DNA from: a virus
Reading direction: 5' to 3' (one strand)
Length of the DNA: 64,000 nt
IMG/VR virus record: IMGVR_UViG_3300035703_000010
Location: 1 to 64,000 of that record
Position 1 is the stretch's first letter. Each line of letters opens with the position of its first letter. Below, piece after piece: positions 36,746 to 45,238 of the stretch. A model generated the notes under the pieces. The model was given only the letters and a program-made list of their open reading frames with translations, was not told the DNA's origin and ran no database searches. The translations under genes and the position numbers were made by a program.

Positions 36746-37768
36746 TTACTTTCTATTAGTTGCAATTTCTTCTATTTTTAAACCTTGAAATTTTTCTAGT
36801 GGCATGTCAATTATGCCAAGATCTTTTAACTTTTCAAGTAATTGTTGCTTTGACATAACGTCATCTGCGCTAGTGTAGGTAAATCTTTTTTCAGAACCAG
36901 CATGATAAGCAGGTCCTATTACAAAATGAGTGTTTATATCTTTTGTTCGAACGGATTCTGATTCATTAACTAAATCTTCATGTTTTTTCTCACCAGGTCT
37001 TAGTCCTATTGTTTTTATAGGTTTATTATATAATGTTGAGAAAATTTCTGCAAGATCCCCAATTCTCATTGAAGGAATTTTTGGTATCCAAGTTTCTCCG
37101 CTATTTCCATTTTGTAAAGCTGATACTATTAGATCTACGCTGTCATCTAAAGTCATAACAAATCTTGTCATGTCAGGATCAGTGACAGTTAAATAATCAG
37201 AACTTTCAGCTTGATATTTAAATAAAGGTATAATGCTTCCTCTAGACTCTAGAACGTTGCCATATCTAGTGCATAAAAATTTGATGTTTGTTAAATCATT
37301 CTTTGATTGAGAAGTAACCAATCTTTCAGATATACCTTTGCACATGCCGTAAACATTGACTGGAGAACAGGCTTTATCGGTACTCACGAATAAAACTTTC
37401 TCTAATTTCCAACTGTCATTAAAATTTGAAGAAAGCTCTTTAACAGACTTTATTACGTTTTGAGTTCCTAAAAGATTTGTTTGAACGCTTTCAAATGGAC
37501 TTAATTCGCATGTATCTACTTGCTTTAAAGCAGCAGCGATAATTATTACTTGAGGTCTATAATGATAAATGACTTCTTTTACTCTAGAAAAATCTCTAAT
37601 ATCTCCTACAAAAAATTCTAAATTTTTTGGATAAGACAATTCATTTTTTATCGTCCAATGTTTTGCTTCATCTCTTGAATAAACAGCTACATCATTATTG
37701 GATGATAAAAATCTAGTAATTAATTTTCTTCCTAAAGAGCCTGTCCCACCAAATATTAGATATTTCAT
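36746..37768 (-). CDS. UDP-GlcNAc 4,6-dehydratase, PseB-like inverting SDR
   Basis: A 340-residue extended SDR enzyme. It has FGGTGSLGRKLI at the NAD(P) site and FVSTDKACSPVNVYGMCKG with the DK pair and the YxxxK motif. The Tyr at this position (rather than the Met of long retaining FlaA1-type enzymes) and the short soluble form match PseB, which converts UDP-GlcNAc into a 4-keto-6-deoxy L-sugar by C5 inversion. It heads a three-gene unit PseB-PseC-PseH. The later Pse enzymes (PseG, PseI, PseF) are not in the window, so pseudaminic acid itself is not shown. Confidence 0.85.
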   Translation of the reverse strand: MKYLIFGGTGSLGRKLITRFLSSNNDVAVYSRDEAKHWTIKNELSYPKNLEFFVGDIRDFSRVKEVIYHYRPQVIIIAAALKQVDTCELSPFESVQTNLLGTQNVIKSVKELSSNFNDSWKLEKVLFVSTDKACSPVNVYGMCKGISERLVTSQSKNDLTNIKFLCTRYGNVLESRGSIIPLFKYQAESSDYLTVTDPDMTRFVMTLDDSVDLIVSALQNGNSGETWIPKIPSMRIGDLAEIFSTLYNKPIKTIGLRPGEKKHEDLVNESESVRTKDINTHFVIGPAYHAGSEKRFTYTSADDVMSKQQLLEKLKDLGIIDMPLEKFQGLKIEEIATNRK

Positions 37769-37800
37769 TTTTATATTGTATTTTTTTACAAAAACGTTGT

Positions 37801-38631
37801 TTAAAGTTTAACAACACTTTCAAACGAAATATCAAAAAGTTCATCAGTTCTTGTCGGTTTATAATCAATAGACAAATTGTAATTTCTGCTTCCATTTATA
37901 ACTAGATGAGGGTTTTCATTTCCTAGTTTAGAGTGCCAAATTCCACCATCTATAATTGCTGACTTTTGATACTTTTTATAATAAATTTTTTGATAATCTG
38001 TTTCATTAAACTTTTTAAGATTGAAAAGTTCAAAAAAAACTTCTTTCATTGTTTGCATTCTTGTAAGAGAAGGAAGTTTTGGTAAAAAATTGCAAGTGTA
38101 TATCTCGTGATCTTTATCAACAAGATTAAACTCTACTTTTTTATTTTCTATGAAATTATCTTGAACCACCCACGCGTATCTTTTGGAGTCTTTGTTTATA
38201 TTTCTTTTATCATATAAGTTTCTTTTTGAAACGGAAAATTCTTCAGTCCTTACAAATCCAACATCATTATGCTTGTTTAAAAACTCTTCACAATGTTTTA
38301 ACTTGCTGAATGCATCATCAAAATGAATAATGTCTGATTCTATTATGTAAAGATACTTGTAATCTTTATTCATTATTTTTTGGTAATTTTTTAAACACCA
38401 AAAAATAGCGCTCCAAAATCCAATATTAGTTTTACTTTTAAGAACGTTTTTAAAGTTGTCTTTTAAAAGATCTATACTTCCTGGATAAGTAGAATCATTA
38501 TCAAATACTAAAAGATCTTTCTTTAAATCATCATCTAAAAGACTTGAAAGATTATTTACGACTTGCTTCAACACTTCAAATCTAGTGCTTTCTTTCGTAC
38601 ATGTTACTAAAAGAATTAGTGTATCATTCAT
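37801..38631 (-). CDS. Putative GT2-like glycosyltransferase
   Basis: About 276 residues. It opens with NDTLILLVTCTKESTRFEVLKQV, has LLVFDNDST (donor-side Asp) and YLYIIESDIIHFD as a DxD-like element. The remaining sequence is lysine-rich and divergent. I start at ATG 38631 rather than the GTG at 38637 because AAAGG lies at a suitable distance from the ATG and the GTG sits within that ribosome-binding region. It overlaps the end of the upstream gene. Assignment rests on fold-level motifs and context. Confidence 0.6.
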   Translation of the reverse strand: MNDTLILLVTCTKESTRFEVLKQVVNNLSSLLDDDLKKDLLVFDNDSTYPGSIDLLKDNFKNVLKSKTNIGFWSAIFWCLKNYQKIMNKDYKYLYIIESDIIHFDDAFSKLKHCEEFLNKHNDVGFVRTEEFSVSKRNLYDKRNINKDSKRYAWVVQDNFIENKKVEFNLVDKDHEIYTCNFLPKLPSLTRMQTMKEVFFELFNLKKFNETDYQKIYYKKYQKSAIIDGGIWHSKLGNENPHLVINGSRNYNLSIDYKPTRTDELFDISFESVVKL

Positions 38632-39757
38632 AAACACCTTTTAGAAATTTTTCCCAAACTTCCCAGTAATAATCATTAAAAATTTTAAGATTCATTTCTT
38701 CCATCCCAAATTTTAAGCTCCTTTCATAACCTGGATCTTTTAAAATTTTTTCTATTGCTTCTGCAGCTTCATTTGGAGTTTCAACAATAACTGAGTTAAT
38801 TTTGTCTACTAAATAGTTTGTAGAATTAGATGAAAGAACATATTTTTTTGTTGTAATAATAGGAATTCCTGAGTTTAAACAATAATAAAAAACTCCGCCG
38901 CCCCAATCAGTTTGTTTGAAGTGTACTGCTGCTTTTAAATTTTTAGTAATTTTATAAGATTGCCTTGGAGAAATTGTCGAAAATTTACCAGTTACGCCAT
39001 TTTTTTCAGAAAATCTTATATCTGCGCCGGCTGACCGAATGTTTCCTCCAAAATTTTTTACTTCTTCAACGTTTTTTTCTTTTAAAATTAAATTCATTTT
39101 AACAAAAAACTTGTAGTCATCTGGTTGCCTGACTTCAAAATTATGATTAAATGATGCAAATTGTAATGAATCTACAACATTAAACTCGCTATCTATGTCT
39201 AACAATTTAGTTTCAAAATCTACGCAAAAAACATTAACGTTATTAACGTTCGTATGTTTAGATTCATAGTTAGCTGGAATAAACTTAGCTACGTTTTTTG
39301 GTCTGTGATTTCCAGGATCATGGTTCCATGCATTCATTGTTGATGAAACCCATTTTGCGTTTGGAAAATATTCGTTAGCTACCTTGAAGTAATGTAATAA
39401 ACTTTCTTCGCCTCCTCTTAAAGTATGAAAAATTTCTATTCCGGGATTTTTTTCATTTAAATCTATTATTTCGCAAGATATGTCTTCATCATATAAGCAA
39501 CATGATTTAAATGTTTTCAGAAAAAAATCTTCTCCAAAAAATGCATTGTTTTCCTGGAATGGATAAAGATCAAGATTTCTTTTGCTTTTATCAATTGAAG
39601 ATTTGCACAATAAGATAGGCCATGTAGCTATTTTTTCCCATTTAAGTCCTAAAGTGCCAGGTTTTGGTACAAAAACTTTATGGCCTAACTTTGAATAATG
39701 ATAGATCATAGATGTTAATCCACTTCTATCATCAGTTGGAAAAATAAAAATATTCAT
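38624..39757 (-). CDS. Putative GT-B glycosyltransferase
   Basis: A 377-residue protein with a GT-B-like layout: MNIFIFPTDDRSGLTSMIYHYSKLGHKVFVP at the N-terminus and a C-terminal half with AAVHFKQTDWGGGVFYYCLNSGIPIITTKKYV (around 280-312), where a Gly-rich loop precedes a G-x-P-I-I strand typical of the donor site. Divergent from standard GT4 enzymes: no E-x7-E motif is obvious. Function as a glycosyltransferase is likely from context. Confidence 0.6.
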   Translation of the reverse strand: MNIFIFPTDDRSGLTSMIYHYSKLGHKVFVPKPGTLGLKWEKIATWPILLCKSSIDKSKRNLDLYPFQENNAFFGEDFFLKTFKSCCLYDEDISCEIIDLNEKNPGIEIFHTLRGGEESLLHYFKVANEYFPNAKWVSSTMNAWNHDPGNHRPKNVAKFIPANYESKHTNVNNVNVFCVDFETKLLDIDSEFNVVDSLQFASFNHNFEVRQPDDYKFFVKMNLILKEKNVEEVKNFGGNIRSAGADIRFSEKNGVTGKFSTISPRQSYKITKNLKAAVHFKQTDWGGGVFYYCLNSGIPIITTKKYVLSSNSTNYLVDKINSVIVETPNEAAEAIEKILKDPGYERSLKFGMEEMNLKIFNDYYWEVWEKFLKGVYE

Positions 39758-39775
39758 ATTATTTCTTTTATTAGA

Positions 39776-40687
39776 TTAAAAATCAAATTCTGGTCCTTCT
39801 AACAAAACCTTGCTTTGAGGATATTTTTTTTGATCTCCATTTTCAGTCTGATAAGTCCATCCAATAGGATTGCATACATCAACAAAACTTAAAGGAGCGA
39901 AAGAATCTTGTTTTTTATAATACTCTTCTGGAGAAATTTTTTCATAATATTCTCCAGAAGAAGAAGGAGCATCTAAATAATACCCATATCGTTTATTGCC
40001 TCGTATGAAAGCGTATCCTCCTCTTGGGTCGTTCCATACAGGGGCAAATAAAGGAACCCAACTGCAATAATTCAATTGCAAATTAGGCAATTTTGATTTT
40101 AAATGAGAATCGTACCAGTCTTCTGATCTACCCCAAAATTCTTGAGTTTGTGGCCAATCAACTGGATAATTTCCAAACTTTTCAAAAATTTCTTTTTTAA
40201 AGAAACCCATAGTCGGAAAGTGGTTATCTAACGGCAAATAGTATTTGTAGTTTTTATTTTTTATTACTAAATTTTTATTAAATTTATTTTGAATAGTGGA
40301 TCTTCTAACCGCGTTAACTTCCAGAGAAAGCATTTCTTTAGAAGAATAGAAATCTTCTACAACTTTTTCTAAAACTTCTTTATTGCCAATAAATTGTAAA
40401 TCATCTTGAAGAAACAAGATTACATCATGCTTTGCATTTTCTATGATAATGTTTTTTGCAATATATTCATCATTAACCCAATTTCTTTCTTCAGGACTTC
40501 TAGAAAATAGTTGATGAATAACCCCGCTTTTTTTCTGCTCTTCAAGATATTCTTTAAGACCATGTTCTATGCTACAATTGTCAACAGCAATAACTTGATG
40601 ATCATTAGAAATTTCTTTTATGCTATTAAAAAGAGATTTTGTGTATTTTAAACGATTAAACGTTGTTATTCCAATTGTTATGTTCAC
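39776..40687 (-). CDS. GT2-family glycosyltransferase
   Basis: A 303-residue GT-A enzyme. It begins MNITIGITTFNRLKYTKSLFNSI, followed by VIAVDNCSIEHG and VILFLQDDLQFIG (around residues 90-102), the nucleotide and metal-binding segment of GT2. A later segment WGRSEDWYDSHLKSK resembles the catalytic W-x-x-E-D block. Donor and acceptor unknown. Confidence 0.78.
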   Translation of the reverse strand: MNITIGITTFNRLKYTKSLFNSIKEISNDHQVIAVDNCSIEHGLKEYLEEQKKSGVIHQLFSRSPEERNWVNDEYIAKNIIIENAKHDVILFLQDDLQFIGNKEVLEKVVEDFYSSKEMLSLEVNAVRRSTIQNKFNKNLVIKNKNYKYYLPLDNHFPTMGFFKKEIFEKFGNYPVDWPQTQEFWGRSEDWYDSHLKSKLPNLQLNYCSWVPLFAPVWNDPRGGYAFIRGNKRYGYYLDAPSSSGEYYEKISPEEYYKKQDSFAPLSFVDVCNPIGWTYQTENGDQKKYPQSKVLLEGPEFDF

Positions 40688-40696
40688 TTTTTAACC

Positions 40697-41584
40697 TCAG
40701 CTTAAAATAATCTTCCAAAACGATTCCATAGATTCTTTCCACTTTGGAGGAGTTTTAGAATTTTTTAAAAAATTTCTTTTTGATAATATCTGTTCAATTT
40801 CAAAGAAATTTTTATAAACATGTTGTTTACCTACAAATTCAACGGCGCCGCCTCCTTCAGCATGAACGTATGTTGGAAGTCCAACTGCAATTGATTCTAA
40901 AACGTGATTAGGTCCAGGATCATGTCTAGACGCGCTAACATAAACGTCATATTTACATAATTCATCAGCTAAAGCTTTTCCGTATAGCGGAGGTATCGTT
41001 TTTGAATTAGAAAAAGTTCCTCTATCTCTTCCTATATACGTGAATGATATTTTATCGTTTTTAGTACTTAAGTAATCTAAAAATTCGTAAACATCAAAAC
41101 CTTTTAAGTAGTTATTAGACCAATGATGAGTTACAATTTTTAAAACATCATCATTCTTTTCTTGATAATTTGTATTAAAAAAATCTTCATCAACTCCGTT
41201 ATATAAAACGGATTGATTTTTGCAAATCCACCCTTTGTTATTAAAGTAATTTTTCATCCAATTACTTACAAAAATAGTTTTTGTATTAATCGCGCTACAT
41301 TGTAATAACAATTGATCCATATGTTCTGTGTTTTTTCTTGCGTCACATTCATTAATCCTTTGAATGACGGGTATTTTTTTTCTTGATATAAATTTTGCAG
41401 CATCATTTATATCGAATGATTTATCTCTTCGAGGATCGACCAAAAAAATTAGATCAGTATCATCAGTTAACTTATCAGTTAATTCAACTCCATCTGGAAC
41501 AGATGAATAAACTGCTTTAACAAAATTATTGCCACCGCCGTACGGTCCAGAAATAGGAGCTCTATTAATTGCAATTTTAACCAT
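40697..41584 (-). CDS. Glycosyltransferase, GT-B fold (GT4-like)
   Basis: A 295-residue enzyme. Seen: APISGPYGGGNNFVKAVY (Gly-rich loop at the acceptor side), TIFVSNWMKNYFNNKGW, VLYNGVDEDFFNTNY, and the donor site ASRHDPGPNHVLESIAVGLPTYVHAEGG (around 218-245), in which E-x-x-A-x-G-x-P is conserved. Slightly short for a GT4. Substrates unknown. Confidence 0.8.
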   Translation of the reverse strand: MVKIAINRAPISGPYGGGNNFVKAVYSSVPDGVELTDKLTDDTDLIFLVDPRRDKSFDINDAAKFISRKKIPVIQRINECDARKNTEHMDQLLLQCSAINTKTIFVSNWMKNYFNNKGWICKNQSVLYNGVDEDFFNTNYQEKNDDVLKIVTHHWSNNYLKGFDVYEFLDYLSTKNDKISFTYIGRDRGTFSNSKTIPPLYGKALADELCKYDVYVSASRHDPGPNHVLESIAVGLPTYVHAEGGGAVEFVGKQHVYKNFFEIEQILSKRNFLKNSKTPPKWKESMESFWKIILS

Positions 41585-41603
41585 TCATAAAATTTTATAA
41601 ATT

Positions 41604-42506
41604 TTATAATGATTGTATCAAAGTTCTATAAGGATCATATCCTTTAGGAAGTTTCCATTCTTCTACGTCTGGTATGCTAGGAATTGCAAAAGTTACATCG
41701 TCTGAAATTGACGATTGAGGTAAAATTTGAGAAGCAATTCCTATGTTTCTAGAAACCACTGGAATGTTTAAAAGACCGCATTCAATAAGCGATTGTGGAC
41801 CTCCTTCGCATCTAGCAGTTACAGGATATAAATCTAATGTTTGATATAGCTCATTAATCGTTTTTTGATCTGGTCTATCGAAATATGTAAATGAAATATT
41901 CGACGCAGTTAATCGATTGATAATATACTGCCTTCTCCATCCTGCTAAAACTACATGTAAATTTTGTTTTTCTTTTGACCATTTTTCTATTGCGTCAGCT
42001 AGAAGATCTGGTCCTTTTTCTAGTTTTGGAGAAATTAAGTCTTTACCTTCTGTATCTCTTTGAAATGATCCAATTAAAAATCCATTTTCAGGTAAATTAT
42101 GTTTTTTTCTTAGACTTTGTTTTTCTTCTGTTTGATACCAAATATTTTGATTTGCCCAATACTTTAATAAGTGAATAGGCTTAGAAGTAAACTTTCTAAT
42201 AAAGTCTGACGTTTGTTCATTGTAAACATGATATGCTGTAGTAATTTTATCTCTTAACAAAAAATTATGAACGTCAATGTCTTTAAACTTTTCTGGAACT
42301 ATATGATGTACTGTCGTTAGAACTTTTTTATTTTTTAATAGTCCTTTAAAAAACATTTGTTCCCAACACCAATCAGCAAGTAGCCAAACAACATCAGCGT
42401 CTTTGGGATTTAACACGCTGATATCTTTGTTGTCTTCATTCCACTCTTTTACAAAACGGTCAACAATCCAGTCTTCTGATGGCGGGAGGACATACACTTT
42501 ATTCAT
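41604..42506 (-). CDS. Glycosyltransferase, GT-B fold (GT4-like)
   Basis: A 300-residue enzyme. Features are TAYHVYNEQTSDFIRKF, GSFQRDTEGKDLISPKLEKGPDLLADAIE, and the donor-side ARCEGGPQSLIECGLLNIPVVSRNIGIA (around residues 233-260), a variant of the EGxxxxxxE motif. It begins four bases inside the previous gene (ATGA), the last of five such overlaps in a row. Substrates unknown. Confidence 0.8.
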   Translation of the reverse strand: MNKVYVLPPSEDWIVDRFVKEWNEDNKDISVLNPKDADVVWLLADWCWEQMFFKGLLKNKKVLTTVHHIVPEKFKDIDVHNFLLRDKITTAYHVYNEQTSDFIRKFTSKPIHLLKYWANQNIWYQTEEKQSLRKKHNLPENGFLIGSFQRDTEGKDLISPKLEKGPDLLADAIEKWSKEKQNLHVVLAGWRRQYIINRLTASNISFTYFDRPDQKTINELYQTLDLYPVTARCEGGPQSLIECGLLNIPVVSRNIGIASQILPQSSISDDVTFAIPSIPDVEEWKLPKGYDPYRTLIQSL

Positions 42507-43438
42507 GAATGTAAAACGCTTTCTAAAAACGAAAGATAATCATTTAATGTTCGTTGCATTGAAACATCAAAACAGTGAGATAAATCATTCTTATGGGGTA
42601 AACGATTCTTTATTTGTGCTACGTCAATTTTAGGAGGATTATCGTAGTCAGTTAGTTCAAAGTTATATTCTTTTTCTTCTTTTAAAATAACTCCATACCC
42701 CTGAACTAGTTCTTTTGTTCCTCCATGTTCAGAACAAATAACTGGTGTTCCTTGTGATAAGGATTCTACTACAGTATTTGGACAATGGTCTAACCATGCA
42801 AGATGTAACATCCAATTAGCTGCAGAAAATATTTCTAAACAAACTTCGTGGGGTTGAGATCCTGCATAAAAAACGTGAGGATCAGCGACTTTTATTGGAT
42901 TAGATCCTAAAACTATAAGAGCAGCTGAAGAATAAAAATTTCTTAAATGTTTATATAACTCTATGTTTTGTAACAAACGTTTTTGAGGATGCCAATTTGC
43001 AGAACATACGAATAACATTTCGTATTGTTGTCTAATTTGTTCTAATACAGGTATTTGAAATTTTTTAATTTCTGGTGCATTAATACCGTTTCGAATTATT
43101 TCGAATTTTTTTGGATATCCCCACCACTTCGTAGTCATGCCTTTATCAAATGCTGACTGCCATATTACAGCATCAGCTGATTGATAAAGCTTTTTTATAG
43201 AAGAGTTTTTTGTTTCAAACTCTTCAGGAGAAAACCAAATTCCATCAAGCCTTTGAACAACTTTTTTTGCTAATGGTCTGCCAGTAGGTTCAATAAAAAC
43301 TATTGAAATTTCAGCTTTTCTACCATCATATAATTCAACTTCATGACCAGATTCTATTAACGCCATAGCTAATCTCTTTCCAAAAGAATTTGGACCAGAG
43401 TTTGAGCTCATATTAACGTTGTCAAGATGTATTTTCAT
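42503..43438 (-). CDS. Glycosyltransferase, GT-B fold (GT4-like)
   Basis: A 311-residue enzyme. Seen: MSSNSGPNSFGKRLAMALIESGHEVE (acceptor-side loop), VCSANWHPQKRLLQNIELY (R-x-x-K loop of the donor domain), and DHCPNTVVESLSQGTPVICSEHGGTKE (around 218-244), the conserved E-x-x-x-G-x-P-V-I donor site. Start and stop overlap the neighbours by four bases. Substrates unknown. Confidence 0.84.
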   Translation of the reverse strand: MKIHLDNVNMSSNSGPNSFGKRLAMALIESGHEVELYDGRKAEISIVFIEPTGRPLAKKVVQRLDGIWFSPEEFETKNSSIKKLYQSADAVIWQSAFDKGMTTKWWGYPKKFEIIRNGINAPEIKKFQIPVLEQIRQQYEMLFVCSANWHPQKRLLQNIELYKHLRNFYSSAALIVLGSNPIKVADPHVFYAGSQPHEVCLEIFSAANWMLHLAWLDHCPNTVVESLSQGTPVICSEHGGTKELVQGYGVILKEEKEYNFELTDYDNPPKIDVAQIKNRLPHKNDLSHCFDVSMQRTLNDYLSFLESVLHS

Positions 43439-43800
43439 GATCTCTTTTTTACTTCAGCAATAAAAGGAATTGCAAATGGAGTCTTATTAAACATCATTGC
43501 CATCAAAGCAATTTCTTTTGTTTCTATGTTAGAAAGACTAGCTCTTTGCGTAAATATATTTGGATCTAACTCTTGATTTCCATTTATAGTTACAGCATCA
43601 TAATACATCTGTGCTATAAAATTTACAGATTCATTAGTCAAAGGAACTGAAGATTCTTTAATGATTTCAGATAAAGAAAAGAAAATATCTTGATAAATTT
43701 CTGAACAAATTTGTGGTGTTAGTTTTTCACCTTTTCTTTTAAATAAGCGTTCAGATAAAAGCTTAGAAATAGATTCATGAAGAGCTTCGCCTTGCATCAT
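43435..43800 (-). CDS. Small helical protein of unknown function inside glycan operon
   Basis: A 121-residue, probably all-helical protein with no domain I recognise. It is overlapped by four bases at both ends by glycosyltransferase genes, so it is translated in the same coupled chain. It may be a regulator, scaffold or accessory subunit of the enzymes on either side. A second ATG follows the first directly. Confidence 0.55.
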   Translation of the reverse strand: MMQGEALHESISKLLSERLFKRKGEKLTPQICSEIYQDIFFSLSEIIKESSVPLTNESVNFIAQMYYDAVTINGNQELDPNIFTQRASLSNIETKEIALMAMMFNKTPFAIPFIAEVKKRS

Positions 43801-44531
43801 TTTACATACCCTCTGTTCCTTAAAAAAACAGCTTCATCCCTTTGAAATATAGCATCATTTGTTTGATATGTTTCAGGAACATCATTAATTGTGTAATGAT
43901 ACATTACTCTAGGTAAGAAAAATCTTTTTTTAGAATTATGAAGAGCTGGTAAATAAATTGCTTGATCTCCTGCTCTTCTGATATAACTTCCATCTTCTCC
44001 TCTATAGTTTTCATCTTTTACTTCATTTAGTAATTTTTTTCTAAATGTTTTTAAATGACTAGAAACCCAAGCATGTTTATACGGATCAACTTCTTGTGAC
44101 ATTGGACAACTTATGTTTTTGTCACTAAATCCCCAACGATGAGCTGTCCATAAAGTATCACATGAAGTTTGAACATAAGCAGAATTGATTATCATCAAAC
44201 AATCAGAATCTGTTAGCCAGTCATCTGCATCAATTCTACAGACGATGTCTTCATCATCACACATTGATAACCCTTGTAATACATTTGCAACTTCCCATTT
44301 TTTTTCAGAGTTCCAAATATTAATGATTCTATTTTGATAAGTTTTTCCTAAGATATTTTTAAAATCATCACAAATTTGAAGAGATTTTTTTGAATGATTT
44401 TCTGAAGACACATCATCGATTAAAATAATTTTCCAATTATCATATGATTGACCGCAAATAGAATGAAGCATTCTGGGTAATGTTTCAGACGCATTATACA
44501 TTGGAGAAATAAACACAAATCTATTATTCAT
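43797..44531 (-). CDS. GT2-family glycosyltransferase
   Basis: A 244-residue GT-A enzyme. It begins FVFISPMYNASETLPRMLHSICGQSYDNWKIILIDDVSSE, the textbook GT2 N-terminus, and has VCRIDADDWLTDSD around residues 93-106, where DADD is the metal/nucleotide site. A later RRAGDQAIYLP segment fits the acceptor side. Overlaps both neighbours by four bases. Substrates unknown. Confidence 0.87.
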   Translation of the reverse strand: MNNRFVFISPMYNASETLPRMLHSICGQSYDNWKIILIDDVSSENHSKKSLQICDDFKNILGKTYQNRIINIWNSEKKWEVANVLQGLSMCDDEDIVCRIDADDWLTDSDCLMIINSAYVQTSCDTLWTAHRWGFSDKNISCPMSQEVDPYKHAWVSSHLKTFRKKLLNEVKDENYRGEDGSYIRRAGDQAIYLPALHNSKKRFFLPRVMYHYTINDVPETYQTNDAIFQRDEAVFLRNRGYVK

Positions 44532-45238
44532 TTCATCATCTCATTTGCTTTTTTATAAGATTCATGCGTACCAGCATCTATCCAACCAGTTTCAACATTT
44601 GTGAAAGTTCCAATTCTGTTTTTTACCATGAAAGAGTTTATGTCGCTTACTTCATATTCTCCTCTTGCTGATGGTTTTAAACTTTTAATAACATTAAAAG
44701 CTTCTGGAGTGTAGCAATATACTCCGACTATAGCATCATTGCAAGTTGGATGTTTAGGTTTTTCAACTACATCGGCTATTTTTCCATTTTGATAAACTGG
44801 AATTCCGAATCTTTCTGGATCATGTACTTTTTTAGTAAACAACGCATAGTCATCGTTTGAATCGCTAAATTTTTTTATAGAGTTTGTTATTTTTGAGTAG
44901 TTTTCAAAAATATTGTCTCCTAAGATTGTTACAAATTTTTGATTTCCGACGAATCCTTCGCATAATTGAATTGCTGAAGCAATTCCGTTAGCTACTTCTT
45001 GTATGCAGTAATAAATTGAGCATCCATATTCAGTTCCGGAACCAAGCAACATGGCGAATTGTCCAATGTGCTCTTGTCTAGTAATAATGCAAATTTCCTT
45101 GATACCAGATTCTACTAAAAGATTTATAGAATGAATTATCATAGGCTTTTCGCCTACTGGAAGTAGACATTTACTGGTAAATTTTGTTAAAGGCTGAAGT
45201 CGACTGCTAATCCCTCCAGTTAGAATAATTCCTTTCAT
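44528..45238 (-). CDS. Sugar-1-phosphate nucleotidyltransferase, RmlA-like
   Basis: A 236-residue nucleotidyltransferase that makes an NDP-sugar from NTP and sugar-1-phosphate. Seen: LTGGISSRLQPLTKFTSKCL with the G-G-x-x-x-R loop, LLPVGEKPMI, ILGDNIFEN (metal-binding Asp), and GWIDAGTHESYKKANEM near the end, the form typical of glucose-1-phosphate thymidylyltransferases. It is shorter than RmlA (about 290). No RmlB, C or D gene is seen nearby, so the product may feed the local transferases directly. Confidence 0.84.
   Translation of the reverse strand: MKGIILTGGISSRLQPLTKFTSKCLLPVGEKPMIIHSINLLVESGIKEICIITRQEHIGQFAMLLGSGTEYGCSIYYCIQEVANGIASAIQLCEGFVGNQKFVTILGDNIFENYSKITNSIKKFSDSNDDYALFTKKVHDPERFGIPVYQNGKIADVVEKPKHPTCNDAIVGVYCYTPEAFNVIKSLKPSARGEYEVSDINSFMVKNRIGTFTNVETGWIDAGTHESYKKANEMMK

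Noticed and set aside
35108-45238. Complete pseudaminic acid or rhamnose pathway
   Set aside because: PseG/PseI/PseF and RmlB/C/D are not in the window; only the first Pse-like steps and an RmlA-like enzyme are seen.
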